DNA from: Roseomonas sp.
Lineage (GTDB): Bacteria; Pseudomonadota; Alphaproteobacteria; Acetobacterales; Acetobacteraceae
Direction of reading: 5' to 3'
Assembly: GCA_020249265.1 (NCBI GenBank)
Contig: JADCGA010000001.1
Span: forward strand, 533,290 to 597,289
DNA: 64,000 nt
Both the position numbers and the translations under genes were made by a program. The notes below the pieces were generated by a model that saw only the letters and a program-made list of their open reading frames with translations, was not told the origin of the DNA and did no database searches. Positions 34,028-42,268 of this stretch are shown one piece after another. The stretch's first letter is position 1. Each line of letters opens with the position of its first letter.

Positions 34028-35427
34028 CACACCGCGGCAATACTCTCCCGCCGCAGCTCTACTGAAAGCGCATCGAGCGAACGCTCCACGCGGTCCAGCA
34101 TTTCCGTCACCTCATACTTGGTGATCACCAGCGGTGGGGAAAAGCCGATGCTGTCATTCATCATGGCGCGCAGGATCACGCCCTGTTCTTCGCCATGCTT
34201 CACCAAACGCGGCCCGATCTTGCGCGCGGGGTCGAAGTTCTTTTTGGCAGCCTTGTCTTCCACCAATTCAATCGCGCCCACCATGCCAACACCGCGCACT
34301 TCCCCCACCATCGGGTGGTTGGCGAAGCGGCGCTGCAATTCGCCTTGCAGATGCGGCCCCACGGATTTCACATGGCCGATCAGGTCAATCTCATCATAGA
34401 TCTTGAGCGTTTCAATCGCGACAGCGGCGGCCACCGGATGCCCGGAATAGGTAAAGCCATGGCCCCAAGTGCCAACAGCGGAAGACCCCTCCGCAATGCC
34501 CTGGAAGACCCGTTCATTCACCATCACGGCGGAGATCGGCAGATAGGAAGATGAAAGCGCCTTGGCGCAAACCAGAATATCCGGCGTGATGCCAAAAGTC
34601 TGGCAGCCCCAGTAATTGCCGGTGCGCCCGAAGCCGCAAATCACCTCATCGGCCACAAACAGCACATCATGTTTTTTCAAAACGGCCTGGATTTTCTCGA
34701 AATAGGTGCGCGGCGGCACAATCACGCCACCCGCGCCCATGGTCGGTTCCGCCCAGAAAGCGGCGACCGTCTCCGGCCCTTCATTGATGATATAGGCGTC
34801 CAATTCTTCTGCGAGGCGTGTGGCGAAATCCTCTTCCGATTCGCCCGGCTTCGCATTGTGGTAGTGATGCGGCGTGCCAACGTGATGGAAGCGCCCGCCC
34901 GCGATGGGTGCATCAAACAGCTTGTGATTGGCCGGCAGGCCCGTCAGAGACGCCGCCGCCAGCGTAATGCCGTGATACCCCTTCAAGCGCGCAATCAGCT
35001 TTTTCTTCTCAGGCCGGCCAAGCGCATTATTCATGTACCAGATCATCTTGATCGCGCTGTCATTCGCCTCAGATCCTGAATTGGCGAAGAACACCTTGCT
35101 CATGGGCACCGGCGCGCGTTCGATCAGCATTTCCGCCAGATCAATCATCGGCTCATGCGATTTGGCCGTGAAGGAATGATAGAAGGGAAGCTTACGCATC
35201 TGGTTGGCCGCGGCCTGCACCAGGCGTTCATTGTCAAAGCCGAGTGACGTGCACCACAGCCCCGCCATGGCTTCGATATATTCCTTGCCCTGATCGTCAA
35301 AAATACGCACGCCCTTGCCGCGGCTGATCACCAGCGGGCCATTCACCTGATGCGCCTTGGCATCGGTATAGGGGTGCAGCACATTGGCAATGTCGCGGAC
35401 GGCATTGGAATTGCGGGGCGGGGTCAT
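34027..35427 (-). CDS. Class III (omega) aminotransferase, PLP-dependent
   Basis: 466 residues. SGSEANDSAIKMIWY binds the cofactor phosphate, FVADEVICGFGRTG carries the aspartate that contacts the pyridine nitrogen, and CAKALSSSYLPISAV holds the PLP lysine. Length and motifs match the omega-transaminase/beta-alanine-pyruvate or putrescine-type group that moves an amino group to pyruvate or another keto acid. Divergent from the molybdoenzyme at 35548. Exact donor cannot be read. Confidence 0.9.
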   Translation of the reverse strand: MTPPRNSNAVRDIANVLHPYTDAKAHQVNGPLVISRGKGVRIFDDQGKEYIEAMAGLWCTSLGFDNERLVQAAANQMRKLPFYHSFTAKSHEPMIDLAEMLIERAPVPMSKVFFANSGSEANDSAIKMIWYMNNALGRPEKKKLIARLKGYHGITLAAASLTGLPANHKLFDAPIAGGRFHHVGTPHHYHNAKPGESEEDFATRLAEELDAYIINEGPETVAAFWAEPTMGAGGVIVPPRTYFEKIQAVLKKHDVLFVADEVICGFGRTGNYWGCQTFGITPDILVCAKALSSSYLPISAVMVNERVFQGIAEGSSAVGTWGHGFTYSGHPVAAAVAIETLKIYDEIDLIGHVKSVGPHLQGELQRRFANHPMVGEVRGVGMVGAIELVEDKAAKKNFDPARKIGPRLVKHGEEQGVILRAMMNDSIGFSPPLVITKYEVTEMLDRVERSLDALSVELRRESIAAV

Positions 35428-35547
35428 GTTTTGGCTTCCTCGAACCTTGTCAGAAACCCGATTAAGGCATGCCTTGGCCCAAGACCCAAGAGGAAAGCGT
35501 TGCTCTGGGCGCCCCGCCGCGCCAAGTTACCGCATTGGAGGCGTCTC

Positions 35548-37860
35548 ATGACCGAAATTAAACCCCATGCGGCCCATTGGGGCAGCTTCGATGCGGTGGT
35601 GGAAAATGGCCGGCTGGTGGGGGTGAAACCCTTTCACCGCGACCCTTTCCCCGGTTCCTTGATCGAAGCCGTGCCCGATGCGGTGCATAGCGCGGCGCGG
35701 ATAGATCGCCCCTATGTCCGCAAGGGCTGGCTGGAAGGCCGCCGGCGTGGCGCCTTGCGGGGTGGGGACCCCTTTGTGCCGGTTTCCTGGGACAAGGCGG
35801 TGCGGCTGGTGGCGGAAGAAACCCGGCGGGTGCGCGCAGAAGCCGGCGCCAAATCCATCATGGGCGGGTCCTATGGCTGGTCCTCCGCCGGGCGGTTTCA
35901 TCATGCGCGCAGCCAATTGCAGCGCTTTCTGGGGCTTGGCGGCGGCTATACCGGCCAGGTCAATGCCTATTCCTATGCGGCGGCGCAGGCGTTGCTGCCG
36001 CATATCCTTGGCACCAATGAAGTGCTGCTCGGCAAGGTCACGGATTGGGCGGCGATCAGACGCTATTCCAAGGTCATGCTCTGCCTGGGTGGCCTGCCGA
36101 TCAGGAATGGCTATGTCACCTCGGGCGGCGCAGGCCAGCATAGCAATGAGATGAATTTGCGCGCCGCCGCCGAAGCCGGGCTGCGCTTTCTGCAAATCTC
36201 CCCCGCGCGGGCGGATGTGCCGGATTGGGCCGGTGCGGAATGGACCCCGATCCGCCCTGGCACGGATACCGCGCTGCTGCTGGCGATGGGCCATGAAATC
36301 CTGGCCCGCGGGTGGGAGGATAAGAACTTCCTCGCGACCCGTTGCGTCGGCTGGGACAAGCTGCGCGCCTATATCACCGGTGAGTCTGATGGCGTGGCGA
36401 AAACCCCTGAATGGGCCGCGCCCATCACCACCATCCCCGCCGAGACCATCCGCACGTTGACCGCCGAAATCGCGAAGCAACCCGCGATGCTGACCGCCAC
36501 CTGGTCCTTGCAGCGCGCCGATTATGGCGAACAACCCTATTGGATGCTGACCGCACTCGCCGCCATGCTGGGCTTGATTGGCAAGCCCGGGCAGGGCGTG
36601 GCCTTTGGTTATGGCAGCGTGAATGGCATGGGCCAGCCCCGGCGCGAAGTGCCAAGCTTCGCCATGCCAGCCACGCCGAACCCGACCGGGTTTTTCATCC
36701 CTGTCGCGCGCATCACTGAAATGCTGGAAAACCCCGGCGGCGATCATCACTTCAATGGCCGCGTGCTGCAATTCCCCGATACGCGCATCATTTGGTGGGC
36801 CGGCGGCAATCCCTTCCATCACCATCAGGATTTGAACCGGATGCTGCGCGCCTGGGCGCAGGCCGAGACCATCATTGTGCAGGAACCCTGGTGGACATCG
36901 CTGGCGCGCCACGCCGATATCGTGCTGCCCGCCACCACCACGCTGGAACGCAATGATATCGCGAGCAGCGGGCGCGATCGCTTTCTGCGCGCCATGCATA
37001 AGGCGATTGAACCGGTAGGTCAGGCGCGTAACGACCACGACATGCTGGCCGATATCGCGGAGGAATTGGGCTACCGCGAACGCTTCACCGAAGAGCGCAA
37101 TGAAGAAGCCTGGTTGCGCCACTTGTTCGAAGCCTGGCGCCGCCATTGCGCGCGCATGGGCCAGGAAACGCCGGATTTCGACACGTTTTGGGAAAAGGGT
37201 TTTTGGGAAGCCGATGCCCCCGCGCGGGGTGAGGAATATACCCAATTCGCCGAATTCGCCGCCGATCCGGAAAACAATCCGCTCGATACCCCCTCAGGCA
37301 AGGTGGAGCTTTTCAGCGAAACCATCGCAAGCTTCGGCTATGATGACGCGCCGGGCCATCCCGTTTGGATCGCGCCGCGCGAATGGCTGGGCGCGCCGGA
37401 AGCCAAGCGCCACAAGCTGCATCTGCTGTCCTTCCAACCTGCCACGCGGCTGCATGGGCAATTGGATACGGGGCGCATCTCGGCCGCGAATAAGATCGCG
37501 GGGCGGGAGCCCATCATGCTGAACCCAGAAGACGCCGCCGAACGCGGGCTGAAGGACGGCGATATTGTGCGCGTGTTCAATGATCGCGGTGCCTGCCTTG
37601 GTGGTTTGCGGCTTGATCCTGGGCTGATGCGGGGCGTTGCCATGATGGCAACCGGTGCCTGGTATGATCCGCTTGAACCCGGCGTGCCGGGCAGCATCTG
37701 CGTACACGGCAACCCGAATGTGCTGACGGCGGATGTGGGTACCTCCAAACTCGGCCAAGGCCCATCGGCGCAATCCTGCCTGATCGAGGTTGAGAAATGG
37801 ACCGCCGCCTTGCCACCCGTGCGCGTGCATTTGCCGCCGCTGATCGAGGAAGCGCGGTGA
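35548..37860 (+). CDS. Molybdopterin oxidoreductase, biotin/TMAO/DMSO sulfoxide reductase (BisC-like)
   Basis: 770 residues from the ATG at 35548, with GGAGGCG upstream; open frame before it has no start signal. Typical DMSO-reductase family: SYGWSSAGRFHHARSQLQRF at about 108-127 gives the serine ligand of molybdenum (about S113), and later NPFHHHQDLNRM and the C-terminal PGSICVHGNPNVLTAD bind the bis-MGD cofactor. There is no N-terminal signal and no [4Fe-4S] motif, as in cytoplasmic BisC. It reduces an S- or N-oxide. It overlaps the next gene by GTGA. Confidence 0.9.
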   Translation: MTEIKPHAAHWGSFDAVVENGRLVGVKPFHRDPFPGSLIEAVPDAVHSAARIDRPYVRKGWLEGRRRGALRGGDPFVPVSWDKAVRLVAEETRRVRAEAGAKSIMGGSYGWSSAGRFHHARSQLQRFLGLGGGYTGQVNAYSYAAAQALLPHILGTNEVLLGKVTDWAAIRRYSKVMLCLGGLPIRNGYVTSGGAGQHSNEMNLRAAAEAGLRFLQISPARADVPDWAGAEWTPIRPGTDTALLLAMGHEILARGWEDKNFLATRCVGWDKLRAYITGESDGVAKTPEWAAPITTIPAETIRTLTAEIAKQPAMLTATWSLQRADYGEQPYWMLTALAAMLGLIGKPGQGVAFGYGSVNGMGQPRREVPSFAMPATPNPTGFFIPVARITEMLENPGGDHHFNGRVLQFPDTRIIWWAGGNPFHHHQDLNRMLRAWAQAETIIVQEPWWTSLARHADIVLPATTTLERNDIASSGRDRFLRAMHKAIEPVGQARNDHDMLADIAEELGYRERFTEERNEEAWLRHLFEAWRRHCARMGQETPDFDTFWEKGFWEADAPARGEEYTQFAEFAADPENNPLDTPSGKVELFSETIASFGYDDAPGHPVWIAPREWLGAPEAKRHKLHLLSFQPATRLHGQLDTGRISAANKIAGREPIMLNPEDAAERGLKDGDIVRVFNDRGACLGGLRLDPGLMRGVAMMATGAWYDPLEPGVPGSICVHGNPNVLTADVGTSKLGQGPSAQSCLIEVEKWTAALPPVRVHLPPLIEEAR

Positions 37861-39329
37861 TCACGCGCCGTGCCCTGCTGGCGGGTGCGGCGGCGCTTCC
37901 GACAAAAGCTGCGCTTGCGCAGGGCGCGCCCGGTATCGCGCAGCGGTTGGATGATGCGCCCGCGCCCGGCCTCAAGCGTGATTTGCTGATCCAATGGGGT
38001 GATCGCGTTGCCTTTGACGCGCCGCCCTTCGCCCCGCTCTCGCCCAATCTTGCGGCGGCGGAAGGGCAATTCGGCTGGGATACGCGCGTGGTGGCTGCGA
38101 TGGCGTCTCCGCGTGTCGAGGATGGCATTCCGCGCGCCGTGCTGGCGGTGGGCCACCCGACCCTCGACCCCGCCATGGCCTTCCCCGATGGGCAGGACCG
38201 GCCAGGGATTGCCGGCGCCATGCAGGGGGCGAGCCTGATCAATATCCAGCGCCGCGGCGGTGTTTGGATGGTCACAGATGGTGGTTTTCAGATGCGCCGC
38301 CTTCATGCGCGCTCACTCTGCCGCATGGGGGGCGCGGGCGGGCCTGTGAGGGGCGTCTTTGGCGTGACAGGTGGCGCGGCAACCCCCTGGGGTAGTCTAC
38401 TGCTGGCAGAGGGCGAAGGCGCCGCCTGGGCAAGCCGCCTGCCTGGAGTGGCGGCGTCTGAGGTCGGCCATGTGGTGGAACTCGATCCTTTTGAACCGCA
38501 ATCTGTGCCAGTGAAGCGCAACGCCCTGGGCAGGCTTGGGGCGCGTAATGTGGCGGCAGCGCTGGCGGCAGATGGTCGCGCGGTGGTGTTCATGGCCGAT
38601 GGGCGGGAAGGCGGCTTTTTGTGGCGTTTTGTTTCTGATGGGCCTGCGCAGGAACCCAATGCCTTGGACCAAGGCACGCTTTACGCGGCGCGGTTTGAAG
38701 CGGGCGCGCTGCGTTGGATTGCGCTGCCCGCCGATGCGGAACCCTATGGCGCAGCGGTGGCGCGGGGTGCCAATAGCCTTGGCCGCCCCATGGCGCTGGC
38801 GCTGGACCCGAATGGCGCGCGGCTCTGCCTCGCGCTGCGGGAAACTGCGCGCAACCCGGCCGGCGCGGTGGTGGAAATGCTATTCGCCGCGCGCAATCCC
38901 GCCGCCGATACCGCCATTGTGGAAAACCTGATGGAAGGCCGCTTGCCGCCGCGCCCGCGCCAAGGGCGGGAAACTGCGCCTATCCCCGCCTGGCCGGCCT
39001 CACCCAGCAGCCTTGCCCATGATGGGGCGGGGAATTTGTTGGTTGGCACAGATCAGCCGCTGCGTGATAGCCCCTTGCCCGATGCGCTTTACGTGCTGCC
39101 GCTGGAAGGTGCCGCGCGCGGTGAGCCACGCTTCGCCTATGCCGTGCCCATCGGTGCGGCGCTTGGGGGCGTGGCGGCGGTGCCGGGCGCTGCCACCTGG
39201 ATCGCCGGCGTGGCGCATCCCGGCGCCGGCATGGGCGCGCAATTCGCGACACCGCGCAGCCGTTGGCCGCATTTCCGTGGTGGTGAGACGCCGCGTGGCG
39301 GGGTGGTGGCGTTGAGCCATACCGGCTAA
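37857..39329 (+). CDS. Divergent PhoX-like (DUF839) exported protein, probably not a phosphatase
   Basis: 490 residues from the GTG at 37857, overlapping the molybdoenzyme stop. N-terminal export signal ITRRALLAGAAALPTKAALA with a twin arginine. The body is a PhoX-type beta propeller: compare GGAATPWGSLLLAEG with GGNTPWGTVLTAEEN of the next gene, and DPFEPQSVPVKRNALGR with DPHDPQSVPVKRTALGR. Several metal-ligand positions of PhoX are changed (Cys to Thr171, NHE to GHP, HEG to ARN), so iron/calcium catalysis looks lost. Tight coupling to a BisC-like enzyme is unusual. Confidence 0.8.
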   Translation: MITRRALLAGAAALPTKAALAQGAPGIAQRLDDAPAPGLKRDLLIQWGDRVAFDAPPFAPLSPNLAAAEGQFGWDTRVVAAMASPRVEDGIPRAVLAVGHPTLDPAMAFPDGQDRPGIAGAMQGASLINIQRRGGVWMVTDGGFQMRRLHARSLCRMGGAGGPVRGVFGVTGGAATPWGSLLLAEGEGAAWASRLPGVAASEVGHVVELDPFEPQSVPVKRNALGRLGARNVAAALAADGRAVVFMADGREGGFLWRFVSDGPAQEPNALDQGTLYAARFEAGALRWIALPADAEPYGAAVARGANSLGRPMALALDPNGARLCLALRETARNPAGAVVEMLFAARNPAADTAIVENLMEGRLPPRPRQGRETAPIPAWPASPSSLAHDGAGNLLVGTDQPLRDSPLPDALYVLPLEGAARGEPRFAYAVPIGAALGGVAAVPGAATWIAGVAHPGAGMGAQFATPRSRWPHFRGGETPRGGVVALSHTG

Positions 39330-39430
39330 GGCACGATGTCGCGAAAGCTTCACAATTCACGGCTTTTTGCCGCCGTGCCGCCCGCCTAAGTCGTTGTCCA
39401 GCACAAACCCAGCCGGAACGGGAGCTCACC

Positions 39431-41401
39431 ATGGCGCAAATTACCCCCCAAGCGAATGATTTCGAAGCCTTCGACGAAATTGAAAACATCGGCAGCAATC
39501 CCGCCCCCAAAACCCCGATCGCCGAAATCATCGAAGCCCGCTATGGCAGGCGCGGCCTGTTGAGCTCCGCCGCCGCCCTGGCAGCGCTTTCGGCGGCTCT
39601 CCCCGGTGACGCCAAGGCGCAAACTGCGGTGCCGCTCTCCGGCGGCCCTTCCAGCCTGACCTTCAGCGAACCGCCGCGCGCCCTGGCGCAGCGCGATTCG
39701 GTGGCGGATGGGTATGAAGTGCAAACCATCATCCGCTGGGGTGACCCTGTACTGCCGGGCGCGCCTGCTTTCGAAGCGGGCCGCACCACGCCCGCCGCGC
39801 AGGCTTTGCAATTTGGCTACAACAACGACTACCTCGATTTCTTCCCACTGCCGCAAGGGAGCAAGGGCAGCGATCACGGGCTTTTGGTGGTCAATCACGA
39901 ATACACCAATCCCGGGCTGATGTGGGGCGGGCTTGGCAGTGGCAGCGCTTCCCGCCAGCGCGTCACTGCCGAACAGGCGGAAGCCGAAATCATGGCCCAT
40001 GGGCTTTCGGTGGTGGAAATCCGCAAGGAGAATGGCCGATGGGGCTATGTGAAGGATAGCCGCTTCAATCGCCGCATCACCGCCGCGACGCCGGTGCAGA
40101 TTTCCGGCCCCGCCGCCGGGCATGATCTGCTGAAGACCAAGGCCGATCCCACGGGGCGGCAGGTGCTCGGCACGCTGAATAACTGCGCCGGCGGCAATAC
40201 GCCCTGGGGCACGGTGCTGACCGCTGAGGAAAACTTCAACCTCTATTTCGGGGGCGATATCGCCAAGACCCCGCATGCCGAAAGCTTCCGCCGCTATGGC
40301 ATCCGCAATGAGGCTTCCTATTCCTGGCCCCGGCATATTGATCGTTTCAATGTGGAAAAGGAACCGAATGAGGCCTTCCGCTTCGGCTGGATTGTCGAAT
40401 TCGATCCGCATGATCCGCAAAGCGTGCCGGTGAAGCGCACCGCGCTTGGCCGCTTCAAGCATGAAGGCTGCCATCACGCGATCAATGCCGATGGGCGCGT
40501 GGTGATCTATATGGGCGATGATGAGCGGTTTGATTTCGTCTATCGCTTCGTCACCGCACGGCCCTGGAACCCGAATGATCGCGCCGCCAATCGGAATTTG
40601 TTGGATGATGGCGTGCTTTCGGTCGCCAAATTCCATGATGATGGCCGGGTGGAATGGCTTGATCTGGTGCAGGGCCAGGGGCCGCTGACGCCGGCCAATG
40701 GCTTCCACAGCCAAGCGGATGTCATGATCCACACGCGCCAAGCCGCGAGCCTGCTGGGTGCCACGCCGATGGACCGGCCCGAAGATGTGGAACCCAACCC
40801 CGCCACGGGGCGCGTTTATGTGCTGCTGACGAATAACAGCAATCGCCGTGCGGATCAGTTGAATGCCGCCAATCCGCGCGCCAATAATCAGCATGGCCAT
40901 GTGGTGGAAATAATCCCGCCAGGCGCTGGCACGCCGCGTGTGGATCACGCCGCGCGCGAAATGCGCTGGGGGCTTTTCCTGATGGCAGGCGCGCCAGGGA
41001 TTGATGCTGGCACGCGTTATCATCGCGCCACATCGGATCGCGGCTGGCTTTCCTGCCCGGATAATTGCGCCTTTGATAGCAAGGGCCGCATCTGGATCGC
41101 AACCGATGGCGCGCCTTCTGCCGCAGGTGTGGCGGATGGGCTTTATGGTGCCGATACCTCTGGCCATGGCCGCGCGCTTACGCGTCTTTTCTATCAGGCG
41201 CCGACCGGGGCCGAGGTTTGCGGCCCCCTTTTCACGCCGGACAGTAAGACCGTTTTCCTGGCGATCCAGCATCCGGGTGAGGATTCCGGTTCCACCTTTG
41301 AACGCCCATCAACCCGGTGGCCGGATTTCGCCGAAGGCGTGCCGCCGCGGCCTGCCGTGATTGCCATTGTGAAAAAGGATGGCGGAGAGATTGGGGGGTA
41401 G
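39431..41401 (+). CDS. PhoX-family alkaline phosphatase/phosphoesterase
   Basis: 656 residues. Export signal with a twin arginine, YGRRGLLSSAAALAALSAA, starting at about residue 38 after a long N-terminal extension. PhoX core: VVNHEYTNPGLMW (about 153-165), NCAGGNTPWGTVLTAEENFN with the iron-binding cysteine C252, HEGCHHAI and YMGDDERFDFVYRF, and the C-terminal CPDNCAFDSKGRIWI. The P. fluorescens enzyme of this family uses two irons and three calciums to release phosphate from organic esters. It follows the divergent paralogue by 101 bases, probably in one operon. No PHO box found. Confidence 0.9.
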   Translation: MAQITPQANDFEAFDEIENIGSNPAPKTPIAEIIEARYGRRGLLSSAAALAALSAALPGDAKAQTAVPLSGGPSSLTFSEPPRALAQRDSVADGYEVQTIIRWGDPVLPGAPAFEAGRTTPAAQALQFGYNNDYLDFFPLPQGSKGSDHGLLVVNHEYTNPGLMWGGLGSGSASRQRVTAEQAEAEIMAHGLSVVEIRKENGRWGYVKDSRFNRRITAATPVQISGPAAGHDLLKTKADPTGRQVLGTLNNCAGGNTPWGTVLTAEENFNLYFGGDIAKTPHAESFRRYGIRNEASYSWPRHIDRFNVEKEPNEAFRFGWIVEFDPHDPQSVPVKRTALGRFKHEGCHHAINADGRVVIYMGDDERFDFVYRFVTARPWNPNDRAANRNLLDDGVLSVAKFHDDGRVEWLDLVQGQGPLTPANGFHSQADVMIHTRQAASLLGATPMDRPEDVEPNPATGRVYVLLTNNSNRRADQLNAANPRANNQHGHVVEIIPPGAGTPRVDHAAREMRWGLFLMAGAPGIDAGTRYHRATSDRGWLSCPDNCAFDSKGRIWIATDGAPSAAGVADGLYGADTSGHGRALTRLFYQAPTGAEVCGPLFTPDSKTVFLAIQHPGEDSGSTFERPSTRWPDFAEGVPPRPAVIAIVKKDGGEIGG

Positions 41402-41428
41402 ATTTTGATCTGCCGGCTTGGGACCAGG

Positions 41429-42223
41429 CTACATCCCATCCGGCAGGTGGATTTCGCCCTTGGCGTAAAGCACGGCATCGCCCGCCATCCGCACCCGATC
41501 GCCGCGCCATTCGCACCAAAGCGTGCCGCCACGCGCACTCGCTTGGCGGCACACCAAGGATTTGCGCCCCAGTCGCGCGGCCCAGAAGGGCACAAGCTGC
41601 ACATGCGCGGTGCCCGTCACCGGGTCTTCCGGCACGCCGACCTTCACCGCGAAAAACCGGGAAGTGATGTCCACCCCATCCCCGCCTGCTGCCGTGACGA
41701 TCACGCGTTCAGCACCCGGAAGTGCGGCCAGCGCCGCATGGTCGGGCGCAAGCGCTGCGACCTGTTCGGCGCTTTCCATGACGCAAATCCAATCACGCGC
41801 GTGATGCACTTCACGTGGCATGGCACCCAATGCCGCGGCAAGGCCATCCGGCGGTGTCGCTGGTTCTGAAAGCCGCGCCGGAAAATCAAGAATGAAGTGC
41901 GGCCCATCGGCTTCCACCACCAGCGGGCCAGACAAGGTTTGGAAGGTGAAGGGCGGCACCTGTCCCAATTCACGCGCCAGCACCAAGGCGGTCGCAAGCG
42001 TCGCATGGCCGCACATTTCCACCTCGGCCTTCGGCGTGAACCAACGGAGCCGCCAGCCAGCGCCTTCGCGCATGACGAAGGCGGTTTCGGAAAGATTATG
42101 CTCGGCCGCCATGGCCTGCATGACGCGATCGGGCAGCGCCGCTTCAAGCGGCACTACCGCGGCAGGATTGCCCGCGAAGGGGCGGGTGGTGAAGGCATCA
42201 ATCAGGAAAAAAGAAAGCTTCAT
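41429..42223 (-). CDS. PhzF-family isomerase
   Basis: 264 residues from the ATG at 42223 (MKLSFFLIDAFT), the normal start of the family. FAGNPAAVVPL carries the family start and HNLSETAFV the catalytic glutamate; the second half repeats the fold, with PEDPVTGTAHVQLVPFWAA holding GTAH. These two-lobed epimerase/isomerase-like proteins act on amino- or keto acids; most, outside phenazine clusters, have unknown substrates, and no phenazine genes are here. Confidence 0.88.
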   Translation of the reverse strand: MKLSFFLIDAFTTRPFAGNPAAVVPLEAALPDRVMQAMAAEHNLSETAFVMREGAGWRLRWFTPKAEVEMCGHATLATALVLARELGQVPPFTFQTLSGPLVVEADGPHFILDFPARLSEPATPPDGLAAALGAMPREVHHARDWICVMESAEQVAALAPDHAALAALPGAERVIVTAAGGDGVDITSRFFAVKVGVPEDPVTGTAHVQLVPFWAARLGRKSLVCRQASARGGTLWCEWRGDRVRMAGDAVLYAKGEIHLPDGM

Positions 42224-42268
42224 GAGACTGGACGATAGAAGCTCAGCACCCACGCAGCAAATGCGCCA

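Noticed and set aside
39358..39377. Hairpin CACGGC/GCCGTG between the two PhoX genes
   Set aside because: Short stem with an eight-base loop and no T-run; no evidence that it ends transcription.
39386..41272. Antisense open frame of 628 codons over phoX
   Set aside because: Shadow of a certain gene with strong PhoX motifs; the antisense product has no recognisable domain.
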